Assembly: GCA_947642445.1 (NCBI GenBank)
Contig: CANRSF010000004.1
Coordinates: 1 to 64,000, forward strand
Reading direction: 5' to 3'
Length of the DNA stretch: 64,000 nt
DNA from: an uncultured Collinsella sp.
GTDB lineage: Bacteria; Actinomycetota; Coriobacteriia; Coriobacteriales; Coriobacteriaceae
Positions within the stretch are counted from its first letter, which is position 1. The number at the start of each line of letters is the position of its first letter. The translations under genes and the position numbers were made by a program. Positions 26,869 through 36,800 of this stretch are shown here, one piece after another. Below the pieces are notes generated by a model. The model was not told the origin of the DNA and ran no database searches. It saw only the letters and a list, made by a program, of their open reading frames with translations.

Positions 26869-27861
26869 CTAGGCGCCGATCTCGGGCAGCTCGGGAACAT
26901 TGGTGTCGCCCGTGCGGTCGCCGATGCAGATCTGCCACAGCTCGGTCCAGGTGCCGTCGTCCTCAATCTTCTTAAGGAAGTCGTTAACGAAGGCGACGCC
27001 GTCGGAATCGAGCGGCAGGCCGATGCCATAGGGCTCCTTGCTGCCGAAGGGCTTGCCGGCGATCTTATACTTACCGGGCTCGCGGACCAGGGCGCTCTGC
27101 TGCATGTTGTTGTCGATGACGTAGGCGTCAACGCGGCCCTGCTGGAGTGCCTGGCGGGCCTCCTCGTCGGTCTTGAACTCCTGCTGGCTGGCCTTGGGAG
27201 CGAGCTCCTCCAGGATGGCAGGGCCGTTGGAGCCGGACTGGACGGCGACGTTCTTGTCGGCCAGGTCGTCGACGCTCTTGATGTCGTCGTTGTCGGCGAG
27301 CACCAGGATAGCCTGCTGGGTGTAGTAGTAGGGACCGGCAAAGGAGACGAGCTTCTTGCGCTCGTCAGTGATGGTGTAGGTGGCAAAGACAGCGTCGACT
27401 TGGCCGTTCTGCAGGACGGACTCACGCGTGTCCGAGGTCACCTGGGTGATCTCGACCTTGTTCTCGCCCAGAATGTAGTTGGACAGGAGCTGTGCGATAC
27501 CGGCGTCGAAGCCGCGGGTCTGACCGTCCTTCTCGTTGAGGAGGGAGAAGAGCGTGGAGGTCTGGACGCCACCGATCGTAAAGACGCCGGCATCCTTGAC
27601 GGCCGTAGCCCAGGTGCTGGCGGCGATGGCGTCGTCATCGGCCTTGGGGCCGTCGTTGACGAGCTTGTCGAATGCCTTGGCGTCGAGCGTGGCGGAAACC
27701 TCGGTATCCTCGGAGCTCTTGGAGGAACCGGCGGAACCCTTGTCGGCCTCGGTACTGGTGTCGGAGCAGCCGGCAAGACCAAGGCCGGCGACGGTTGCGA
27801 AGGTGGCGGCGACGAAGCCGCGGCGGTCGAGAACGACCTGCTGGGAGAGGTTCTTGCTCAT
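26869..27861 (-). CDS. Amino acid ABC transporter substrate-binding lipoprotein
   Basis: ATVAGLGLAGCSDTS lipobox; SBP_bac_3-like VDAVFATYTITDERKKLVSFAGPYYYTQQAI. Confidence 0.93.
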   Translation of the reverse strand: MSKNLSQQVVLDRRGFVAATFATVAGLGLAGCSDTSTEADKGSAGSSKSSEDTEVSATLDAKAFDKLVNDGPKADDDAIAASTWATAVKDAGVFTIGGVQTSTLFSLLNEKDGQTRGFDAGIAQLLSNYILGENKVEITQVTSDTRESVLQNGQVDAVFATYTITDERKKLVSFAGPYYYTQQAILVLADNDDIKSVDDLADKNVAVQSGSNGPAILEELAPKASQQEFKTDEEARQALQQGRVDAYVIDNNMQQSALVREPGKYKIAGKPFGSKEPYGIGLPLDSDGVAFVNDFLKKIEDDGTWTELWQICIGDRTGDTNVPELPEIGA

Positions 27862-27980
27862 GGTAGAACACCTTTCTCAATAAAATCCCTAGCGGTTGAG
27901 TAGAGTTATACCCTATCGCGCTCAAATGGGTCAACACGAAATAACTCAGAAACATACTTACCTTATGGGTTATTCTACCT

Positions 27981-28010
27981 ACCATAAAGGGACAGGCACC
28001 TTTGTGGTGG
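27981..28010 (+). repeat. GGGACAGG-core hairpin repeat, variant S1
   Basis: accataaagggacaggcacctttgtggtgg. Confidence 0.85.
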
Positions 28011-28045
28011 TTCTTGCAGATGTGGTGGCCTGTCTCGCTGCTTTG

Positions 28046-28261
28046 TCTCAATCTGTAACAGTTAGACGAGGAAATGGGTTCTACCTGTTACAGATCGAGA
28101 TTTTCTCTTCAGGGGGATTTGAATGTCTCGATCTGTAACATCTGGACGGCTAAAAGGTCTCAATCTGTTACAGATTGAGACAAAGGTCAGGGGCAAAGAC
28201 GGTTTGTCTAGATCTGTAACAGTTAGACGGGAATTCGGGCCCTAGATGTTACAGATTGAGA
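28046..28261. repeat. Six-copy array of a 15-nt motif (TCTCRATCTGTAACA) in alternating orientation, 40-41 nt period
   Basis: Motif starts 28046(+), 28086(-), 28126(+), 28166(-), 28207(+), 28247(-); spacers 25, 25, 25, 26, 25 nt. Confidence 0.95.
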
Positions 28262-28279
28262 TAATCGCGCCGCGAAAAT

Positions 28280-28318
28280 AAAAACCTCCGCAGGGATGCT
28301 TCCCTTGCGGGGGTTTTT
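28280..28318 (-). terminator. Terminator overlapping the dxs stop codon
   Basis: aaaaacctccgcagggatgcttcccttgcgggggttttt. Confidence 0.9.
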
Positions 28319-30098
28319 ACTCTTTGAGTAGCCTTACGGCCTCGGCGGCCATGTTCTCGACCGTCATGCCGTTCTGAGCGAGCAGTTCGTTGGGGTCGTA
28401 GCGGTCGGGGAAGCCCTTGGCGATGCCGAAGGTGCGCGTGCGCACGGGCGTGCAGGCCAGGTAACACGCCACACGCTCGCCCCAGCCGCCGTCCAAGACG
28501 CCGTCCTCGAGGGTGACGACAACGCGGTGCTCGGCGGCAAGGCTGTCGAGGAACTCGCGGTCGAGCTCGGTTGCAAAGCGCGGGTTGACGAGTGTGGCCT
28601 CGATACCGTACTCGGCGGCCAAGCGGTTTGTCACGCGCTCGCCCAGCTCAAAGAAATCGCCAAGCGCGAGCACGGCCACGTCGCGTCCCTGGCGTACCAC
28701 GTTGTAGCGAACGACGCTATAGTCGGTGTCTTCGGCGGGCGCAAGATCGGGGCGGCTTACCAAGCCAATGCCCGGCACGCGAATCGCCACGGGATGCTCG
28801 CGGTGGTCGAGCGACCAGCTCAGCATGGACAGGTATTCCTCCATGCAGGCAGGTGCAAGGTAGTGCATGTTGGGAAGTCCGCCCAGCATGGAAATATCGA
28901 AGAACGAGAGGTGCGTCTCGGACGTGGTGCCAAAGATCGACGCGCCAAACACCAAGATGGTTGCGGGGGCGTCGTTGAGGCACAGGTCGTGCCACAGTTC
29001 GTCGTAGGCGCGCTGCAAAAACGTGCCGTACACACCAAAGACTGGCTTGGCGCCCGAGCGCGCAAGCGCGGTGGCAAAGGTCACGGCGTGCTCCTCGGCA
29101 ATGCCCACGTCGACAAACTGCTTGCCTGCCGCGGCGCGAAGCTCGGGTGTAAAGCCCATGATGTAGGGCGTGGCCGCCGTGATGCCCACGACCTGCGGAT
29201 CGCGCTCGATGGCAGCGCTCAGGGCCTCGCCCGTAATATCGGCATAGGTGCGCGGCGCAGGCTCGCTCGGATGGCCCGGGCAGAGCTTGCGCCCAGTCGC
29301 CATGTCAAACGGACCCACATGATGCCAGCGCTCGGGGTCGCTCTGGGCCGGCTCAAAGCCCTTACCCTTGGCGGTGGAGACGTGCAGCACGATGGGATGA
29401 TCGATATCGCGCAATTCCTGCAGCGCGTCGACGAGGGCCAACACATCGTTACCGGCGTCCAGATAGCGGTAGTCGAGCCCCATCGCGCGGAAAACGTTGC
29501 GCTCACAGGTGCCGTTGCTGGCGCGTAGCTCGGCCAGATTGCGATACAGGCCACCGTGGTTTTCGGCGATGGACTGGTCGTTGTCATTGACGACGATGAT
29601 CAAGTTGCTGTCGAGCTCGGCGGCATTGTTAAAGCCCTCAAACGCTAGACCGCCCGAAAGCGAGCCGTCGCCAATGACGGTAATGACGTTGTAGATATCG
29701 CCTGCCAGGTCGCGCGCGTGCGCCAGGCCGCAGCCCAGGCTCACCGACGTGGAGGTATGGCCCATGGCGAACAGGTCGTGCTCGGACTCGTCGGGATTGG
29801 CAAAGCCAGAAGCCTCACCATAACGCTCCGGATCGATATAAGTGTACGCGCGCCCAGTCAGCGCCTTGTGGGCGTAGGTCTGGTGCGAAACGTCAAAGAC
29901 AATCTTGTCGATGGGGGAGTTGAACACGCGATGAAGCGCAACCGTAAGCTCAACGACGCCCAAGTTGGGGGCAACGTGTCCGCCGACGGCGGCGGAGCTT
30001 TCGAGGATGGCGTGGCGGATCTCGCCGCAGAGCAGTGGAAGCTCGGCGCGGTCGAGAGCCTTGACGTCCTCGGGCGTTGTCGTTTGCGTAAGCAGCAT
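28317..30098 (-). CDS. dxs: 1-deoxy-D-xylulose-5-phosphate synthase
   Basis: SVSLGCGLAHARDLAG, VIGDGSLSGGLAFEGFNNAAEL, DVGIAEEHAVTFATALARSGAKPVFGVYGTFLQRAYDEL. Confidence 0.95.
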   Translation of the reverse strand: MLLTQTTTPEDVKALDRAELPLLCGEIRHAILESSAAVGGHVAPNLGVVELTVALHRVFNSPIDKIVFDVSHQTYAHKALTGRAYTYIDPERYGEASGFANPDESEHDLFAMGHTSTSVSLGCGLAHARDLAGDIYNVITVIGDGSLSGGLAFEGFNNAAELDSNLIIVVNDNDQSIAENHGGLYRNLAELRASNGTCERNVFRAMGLDYRYLDAGNDVLALVDALQELRDIDHPIVLHVSTAKGKGFEPAQSDPERWHHVGPFDMATGRKLCPGHPSEPAPRTYADITGEALSAAIERDPQVVGITAATPYIMGFTPELRAAAGKQFVDVGIAEEHAVTFATALARSGAKPVFGVYGTFLQRAYDELWHDLCLNDAPATILVFGASIFGTTSETHLSFFDISMLGGLPNMHYLAPACMEEYLSMLSWSLDHREHPVAIRVPGIGLVSRPDLAPAEDTDYSVVRYNVVRQGRDVAVLALGDFFELGERVTNRLAAEYGIEATLVNPRFATELDREFLDSLAAEHRVVVTLEDGVLDGGWGERVACYLACTPVRTRTFGIAKGFPDRYDPNELLAQNGMTVENMAAEAVRLLKE

Positions 30099-30326
30099 CG
30101 TTGTGGGTTACTCCATGCGAATCGAGCGCCGGCGCTCCCTCGGCCGGCACAATTGCACAAAACAGTCTCGCACATTTTGGCGTTTGATATGTGACGGCGG
30201 CGCGGTAATTCGCCAACTGGTGGGGCAAAACGTTTTGTCCGATGCCATACTGATAAGTTCCATGATGATTTTATTCATTGCGTGCAGGCTGTGGCTTGCC
30301 GCCGAGCGCCGCCGGAAGGAGGCCGC

Positions 30327-30863
30327 ATGTCCGATACCGTTCGTGCCGAGAAAATCGCGTGCGAAGTAGACCATGCCGCCCGTCAACTGGCACAGGCGGG
30401 CCGTCTGGACCTGACGCGCGAGTTTATCCAGCATGGTGATGTGACGGTGTATGCGCATGTGACCTCGGTGGCGCGGGCAAGTCTGTCATTTGCCGAGCGC
30501 TTGGGCCGTGCTGGCATTTCGGTCGACCGCGCCTCGCTGCTGCGCGGGGCCCTGCTGCACGATTACTTTCTCTATGACTGGCACGACCCCGACCCAAGCC
30601 ATCGACTGCATGGCTTTCGTCACCCGTTTTTTGCCCTGGCGCGTGCGGAGGAAGATTTTGAGCTGACGTCGCGCGAGCGGAATATCATCGCGTGCCATAT
30701 GTTTCCGCTGGTGCCGGTGCCGCCGACGTGTCGTGAGGCTTGGATTGTATGCCTGGCAGATAAATGGTGCGCTCTGCGTGAGACGGTCGCCGGCCGTCTG
30801 CGGCGCAAGGACGAGGCGGACGATGACGTGAGCAGCGAATCGAACGAAAAGAGGAGAGGGTAG
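30327..30863 (+). CDS. HD-domain hydrolase
   Basis: ALLHDYFLYDWHD, RNIIACHMFP, LADKWCAL. Confidence 0.82.
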   Translation: MSDTVRAEKIACEVDHAARQLAQAGRLDLTREFIQHGDVTVYAHVTSVARASLSFAERLGRAGISVDRASLLRGALLHDYFLYDWHDPDPSHRLHGFRHPFFALARAEEDFELTSRERNIIACHMFPLVPVPPTCREAWIVCLADKWCALRETVAGRLRRKDEADDDVSSESNEKRRG

Positions 30864-30866
30864 ACG

Positions 30867-31886
30867 GTGGGAACCGCGATCGACATGGCATTTGACGGCG
30901 CGACGCTTGCCGCCTGTCCACTCTCGGCACTGGTGCTCTCGTTTGCCTTTTACGGGTTTTGCGGCTGGGCGTGGGAGTCGACGGTTTGCGCCATGCTCAA
31001 TCACGGACGATTTGCCAACAGTGGCTTTTTGCTGGGGCCGTGTTGCCCTATCTATGGTGTGGGCGGCATAGCCTGCTGGCTTTTGCTGCGCGGGATTCCG
31101 GATGCCTCGAGCCAGTTTGTTGCCGCGGCGCTCGTATGCAGCGTGATTGAGTACGGCGTAGGCGTTTTGTTGGAAAAAACAACAGGTGCGCGCTTTTGGG
31201 ATTACTCGCACCTGCCGTTTAACCTGCACGGACGCATCTGCCTGTACTGGGCCTGCGCGTTTGGCTTGGGCGCGTTGTGCATTTGCCGTTTAGTGGAGCC
31301 GGCATTGCTGGGGTTGCTTGGCCATCTGCCGGTGCTGATTGTGCGGTTGTCCGCCTTTATCGTCGCGGTCGCGATGATGGTTGACGCGGTGTGCTCGTTG
31401 GCGAGCTGGCGGCGTCTGTCCGATCAGCTGGAGCGCGTGCGCGCCGACCTTGCCGACCGCATCAACGAGTCGCTTGCCGATGCCTCGGACTCAATGCTCG
31501 AGCGCATTCCCGAATCGACGATTGACTCGGTGACACAGACGCACATCCGCAGCCGTGCCGTTAACGCGTGGCTGGCCGAGCTGGGTGACGCCGCGCTCGA
31601 TGCCCTGCGCGAGAAGGCTTCGATGCCGACGTTTGTCGCGGATGGTGCTCGCGGCCTGGCACTCGCTGCCCGCCGCGTGGCCGATGCCGCGCCGAGCATG
31701 CCGCGTCCGTCACTCAGTCGTCGCCTTGCCGGCAAGCGCATGAGCCGTCCGGTGCCGAGCGTGTCGCTCAGCCGTCGCGACCTGCGCTTCTTTAATGCCT
31801 TCCCGCGCTTGCGCATCAACCGCTACGAGGGCGTCATCCGAGCCACCGACCTTCGCGACCGAGCCCGCGAGCTGTTCCGGCGCTAG
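30867..31886 (+). CDS. Putative ABC transporter permease, CmpB family
   Basis: FYGFCGWAWESTVCAMLNHGRFANSGFLLGPCCPIYGVGG. Confidence 0.85.
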   Translation: MGTAIDMAFDGATLAACPLSALVLSFAFYGFCGWAWESTVCAMLNHGRFANSGFLLGPCCPIYGVGGIACWLLLRGIPDASSQFVAAALVCSVIEYGVGVLLEKTTGARFWDYSHLPFNLHGRICLYWACAFGLGALCICRLVEPALLGLLGHLPVLIVRLSAFIVAVAMMVDAVCSLASWRRLSDQLERVRADLADRINESLADASDSMLERIPESTIDSVTQTHIRSRAVNAWLAELGDAALDALREKASMPTFVADGARGLALAARRVADAAPSMPRPSLSRRLAGKRMSRPVPSVSLSRRDLRFFNAFPRLRINRYEGVIRATDLRDRARELFRR

Positions 31887-32077
31887 CTGGGACGGGCGCG
31901 CTCACGGCTCCCTTGCTTGCGTATTTCCCGTTCGTTTCGCGCCCGTTGCCGCGCCGTTTCCAAGATTGCGGCACCGTTGGAGATGGCACGATCTGGGTCG
32001 AGCCGGTCGAAGAAGTCATCCGCATCCGCACCGGCGAGCACGGCCCCGCCGCGGTGTAGGACAATCTTTCGCCTGAC

Positions 32078-32146
32078 GGGCGTGCCTCTCTTGGGGCACG
32101 CTCGTTCTCGTCTACAATATCGTGCAGACGAAGGAGAGGCACGCCC
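32078..32146 (+). promoter_or_regulatory. 13-bp perfect inverted repeat covering the RBS of the HAD gene, with competing upstream hairpin
   Basis: gggcgtgcctctc (32078-32090) / gagaggcacgccc (32134-32146, abuts ATG); alternative gcgtgcc...ggcacgc. Confidence 0.5.
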
Positions 32147-33004
32147 ATGATCAAGATGTTCGCGAGTGATTTAGACGGAACGCTGCTGAACGCACTGCAT
32201 GAGGCGGATGGGACCATCCGCCGTGCCATCCGCGAGCTGACCGAGGCTGGCCTGCATGTGGTTCCCGCGACCGGGCGCTCGACGTTGCCGATCGGCGAGC
32301 ATGGCTTTACGGGCCTGGCGCTTGACGCCTGCTGCTCCAATGGCTCCATCGTGCGCGACAGCCATGGCGAGGTGCTCAAAACCTGGACCATCGACCCACA
32401 GATCACTGAGGAGCTGCTCAAGGCGTTCCCGGACATTTGCTTTGATTGCTCCACGCCCGATGGCATGTTTTCGAGTGGATCGTTCGAGATGCATCAGGCG
32501 GGCTTTAAAAAGGACAGCCCCATCAAGCGCATCGTGATGCGCGGTATGCGTGCGCGTGGCGGGTACCACGAGGAACAGTATTTCGACCAGTCGATCGGCG
32601 ATATCTTGCGTCACGATGTATGCAAGATCAACTGCCGCGTGATCTCGCCCGAGTTGGAGCGCGACCTTAAGGCGTATCTTGCCGAGCGATCGGACCGCGT
32701 GGTCAACGCGCCGTTTGACCCGGTGATGTTCGAGATCACGGATGTGGCATGCAACAAGGGCGAGAGTGTGGCCTGGCTGGCGGGCTACTACGGCATTGCC
32801 GAGGACGAGGTTGCGGTTTATGGCGACGGCGGAAACGACATCGCCATGCTCAAGCGTTTCCGCCACAGCTACGCGACCAAAAACGCTAGCGATGCAGCTA
32901 AAGCCGCCGCGAGCGCGACCATCGGCAACTGCATGGTCCACGCCGTCCCCAAACACATGCTCGCCACCATGCATAAGCAGAGCTCCCGCACCATCATCGA
33001 ATAA
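32147..33004 (+). CDS. HAD-superfamily hydrolase, Cof type
   Basis: FASDLDGTLLNALHEADG, ATGRS, AVYGDGGNDIAMLKRF. Confidence 0.93.
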   Translation: MIKMFASDLDGTLLNALHEADGTIRRAIRELTEAGLHVVPATGRSTLPIGEHGFTGLALDACCSNGSIVRDSHGEVLKTWTIDPQITEELLKAFPDICFDCSTPDGMFSSGSFEMHQAGFKKDSPIKRIVMRGMRARGGYHEEQYFDQSIGDILRHDVCKINCRVISPELERDLKAYLAERSDRVVNAPFDPVMFEITDVACNKGESVAWLAGYYGIAEDEVAVYGDGGNDIAMLKRFRHSYATKNASDAAKAAASATIGNCMVHAVPKHMLATMHKQSSRTIIE

Positions 33005-33030
33005 GGGACAAAGGGACAGTCCCTTTGCCA
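33002..33030 (+). repeat. GGGACAGG-core hairpin repeat, variant S3, at the stop codon
   Basis: TAAgggacaaagggacagtccctttgcca; TAA 33002-33004 is the HAD stop. Confidence 0.75.
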
Positions 33031-33058
33031 CAATCTAAATATTGCCTTTACGTGTTGA

Positions 33059-33103
33059 TGCACACGGCGTGCAATAATACTCGCACTGTGCAATAGCGCA
33101 CAG
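33059..33103. promoter_or_regulatory. Two candidate TetR operators
   Basis: TGCACacggcGTGCA (33059-33073); CTGTGC-n6-GCACAG (33086-33103). Confidence 0.45.
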
Positions 33104-33124
33104 GCTGAGTAACAAGGAGGACGC

Positions 33125-33835
33125 TTGTCCCAGCTCGAGAAATGCGATCGCCGGTCCCTTCGCTCGCAGCGTGCCCTTCGCCAGGCACTTGCCAGCGAGC
33201 TTGCCGAAAGCGGCGACCTTTCGCGCATTAATGTCGCGTCGCTCACCGAGCGCGCCGGCCTTACGCGCCGCACGTTCTATTCGCACTACCGCGATATCCC
33301 CGACTTTATCAATCAAATCGAGGACGGCTTGCTGGCCGAGATCCGTGAGCGCATTGAGCTCATCACCGCAGCTCAGCTGCCTGATCTCTATCACAACATC
33401 GATGAGCTCGAGCCGGCGCCCGGTTCGGTTGAACTGCTGCGTTATCTTGCGGCCAACCGCGACTTAATCGGTGCGCTGCTGGGTCCGGGCGGCGACCAGG
33501 CCTTTATTAAAAGGATTATCGACACCGCGCGTGAAGCTGTGGTGCCGCGTGCGCAGACGGGCATTTTGGGCCTGGCGCTGGGCACGTTCTTTGACTACTA
33601 CGTCACCTACGTCGTGAGTGCCGAGGTCGGCATGATTCAGCGCTGGTTTGAGCGTGACCTTTCCGAATCGCCCGAGGCCATGGCGCGCATTATGACGGTG
33701 CTCGCTTTTGTGCGCCCCGGCGACCTGTATGGCCAACCCATCGATATCAACGTGCCGGAATACGGCATGAAGCTATTGAACTTGCAGCTCGAGGACGCGG
33801 CCGACACCGCTGCAACCGTCGAGTCCAACAACTAA
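33125..33835 (+). CDS. TetR/AcrR family regulator
   Basis: RSQRALRQALASELAESGDLSRINVASLTERAGLTRRTFYSHYRDIPDF. Confidence 0.9.
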   Translation: MSQLEKCDRRSLRSQRALRQALASELAESGDLSRINVASLTERAGLTRRTFYSHYRDIPDFINQIEDGLLAEIRERIELITAAQLPDLYHNIDELEPAPGSVELLRYLAANRDLIGALLGPGGDQAFIKRIIDTAREAVVPRAQTGILGLALGTFFDYYVTYVVSAEVGMIQRWFERDLSESPEAMARIMTVLAFVRPGDLYGQPIDINVPEYGMKLLNLQLEDAADTAATVESNN

Positions 33836-33847
33836 GAGGAGAGACAG

Positions 33848-36800
33848 ATGAGCAAACTCGTCGAGGGCATCAAGGATCGTATGGTCGCTGCCGCACGCGA
33901 GGCCGCGCCCGCCGTGGTGGACGCCGCGCAGAAGGCCGCGACCGCTGCTGCCGAGAAGGTTGCCGAGGCAGTTGCCGATGCCAAGAACGCGGCAGGGGAG
34001 ACGTCCGCAGCCGCCGAGCCCACGACCGCCGCTGAGCCCGTAGCCGCCACCGCCGCCCGGGCCCCCGAAGGCGCGATCTTCAACCCCGAGAACGCCCGCG
34101 GCAACCTGCACCTGGGCATCGACGTGGGCTCCACCACCGTCAAGCTCGCCGTGCTCAATGACGACAACCAAATTGTCTACGCCAAGTACCAGCGCCATCA
34201 CACCGATGTCCGTGCCTGCGCCCGCGACCTGTTCGAGGGTGCTGCGACCGTGCTGCCGACGGCCCAGATGACCTGCGCCATCACCGGCTCGGGCGGCCTG
34301 CTGCTGTCCCAGTGGCTCGACCTGGAGTTTGTCCAGGAGGTCATCGCCAGCAAGCGTGCCGTCGAGACCCTCATCCCGGCCACCGATGTCGCCATCGAGC
34401 TTGGTGGCGAAGACGCCAAGATCATCTACTTCGATAACGGCATCGAGCAGCGCATGAACGGCACCTGCGCCGGCGGCACGGGCGCGTTCATCGACCAGAT
34501 GGCAACCCTGCTGCACACCGACGCGAGCGGCCTCAACGAGCTCGCGGCCAACGCCACCACCATCTATCCCATCGCCAGCCGCTGCGGCGTTTTTGCCAAG
34601 ACCGACGTGCAGCCGCTACTCAACGAGGGTGCCCGCCCCGAGGACGTCGCCGCCTCCATCTTCCAAGCCGTCGTGACCCAGACCATCTCGGGCCTGGCGT
34701 GTGGCCGTCCCATCCGCGGCAACGTCGCCTTCCTGGGCGGCCCGTTGCAGTACCTCTCCGAGCTGCGTCATCGCTTCTACCTCACGCTCAACCTGGACGA
34801 GGAGCACCGTATCGTGCCCCAAAACGCCCACCTGTTTGTGGCGAGCGGTGCCGCCATGGCGCACGAGTCCAACAAGCTCAGCACGTTCCCGCAGCTCATC
34901 GAGGCCATCGATGCCCTGGGTGACACGCAGGGTGCCGAGGTTGAGCGCCTGGACCCGCTCTTTGCCAACGACGAGGACTTTGCCGAGTTCAAGAACCGCC
35001 ACGACCAGGAAGTCGTCCCCAAGGGCAAGCTCGAAGGCTACAGCGGCCGCGTGTTCATTGGCATCGACGCCGGTTCCACCACCATGAAGGCCGCACTCGT
35101 GGGCGAGGACGGCCAGCTGCTGCACACCTGGTACGGCAACAACAACGGCGACATCCTGGGCACGGCCAAGGTCATCATGGCCGATTTCTACAACCACATC
35201 CCCGCTGGCTGCACCATCGGTCACGTGACCACCACGGGCTACGGCGAGGCGCTGCTCATCGAGGCCCTCAAGGCCGACTCCGGCGAGATCGAGACCGTCG
35301 CGCACCTGCGCGGCGCCAAGGCATTCCTGCCCGGTGTCGAGTTTATCCTGGACATCGGCGGCCAGGACATGAAGTGCCTGCGCGTGAAGGACGGCGTCAT
35401 CGAGCACATCATGCTCAACGAGGCCTGCTCGTCGGGCTGCGGCAGCTTTATCGAGAGCTTCGCCGTGTCCATGAACATGGACGTGCGCGCGTTTGCCGAC
35501 GCCGCCATCCATGCCAAGGCTCCCGTCGACCTGGGTAGCCGCTGCACGGTCTTTATGAACTCGCGCGTCAAGCAGGCGCAAAAGGAAGGCGCCACAGTGG
35601 GCGACATCGCGGCCGGCCTGTCCTATTCCGTCATTAAGAATGCCCTGTTCAAGGTCATTAAGCTGCGCGACCCCAAGGAGATCGGCAGCCAGGTGATCGT
35701 CCAGGGCGGCACCTTTATGTCCGATGCCACGCTGCGCGCGTTTGAGCAGCTCACCGGCGTTCATGCCGTGCGTCCCGACATCGCCGGCTGCATGGGCGCC
35801 TACGGTGCGGCCCTGCTCGCCCGCGATCGCGCCGGCGCCGACGGCACCTCGACCATTCTTTCTGCCGAGGACATCGCGCACCTCACCGTGACGCAAAAGC
35901 ACGTCCGCTGCGGTCGCTGCTCCAACAACTGCCAGCTCACCGTCAACGACTTTGGCGGCGGCAGGCGCTTCATTACCGGCAACCGCTGCGAGAAGGGTGC
36001 CGGCCACAAAAAGCAGAAGACCGAGGCCCCCAACCTCTTCAAAAAGAAAAACGAGCTGCTCTTTAACCGCGAGGTGCTGAGCCCCGACGAGGCCCCGCGC
36101 GGCACCGTGGGTATCCCGCGTGCACTCAACATGTACGAGAACTACCCCTTCTGGCATGCGTTCTTTACGCGCTTGGGCTTTAGCGTGCAGCTGTCCGACC
36201 AGTCGAGCAAGAAGACCTACCAGGCGGGCATCGAGTCCATGCCGTCCGAGAGCGTGTGCTATCCGGCCAAGATGAGCCACGGCCACGTGATGAACCTTAT
36301 CGACCGTGACGTCGACTTTATCTGGATGCCGTGCGTGCGCTGGGAGCGCAAGGAGGATCCGACCGCCGGCAACTGTTACAACTGCCCCATCGTCATGAGC
36401 TACCCCACGGCGTTGGCGCTCAATATCGATGAGATTCGCGAGCAGAATATCGAGTTCCTGTACCCGTTTGTGCCCTATCATGACAAGACCGAGCTCAAGC
36501 GCCGTCTGTACCAGGTGCTCGCCGTCGACCGTGTGGCCGATGCGCAAGCCGGTCGCGGTCGCGTGCGTGGGCCCAAGATCACGCGTTCCGAGGTCGATGC
36601 CGCCGTCAACGCCGCCTTTGAGGCCGATGCGCGTTTCCACGAGGACATCCAGACCATGGGCGAGGAGGCTCTTAAGTGGGTCGAGGACCACGGCGGTCAC
36701 GGCATCGTGCTCGCCGGTCGTCCCTACCATAACGACCCCGAGATCAACCACGCCCTGCCCGAGCTTATCTCGAGCTTTGGCTTTGCGGTCTTTACCGAGG

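Noticed and set aside
28046-28261. Canonical CRISPR array
   Set aside because: 15-nt motifs alternate strand, spacers are only 25-26 nt, and no cas genes are visible; reported as a distinct array.
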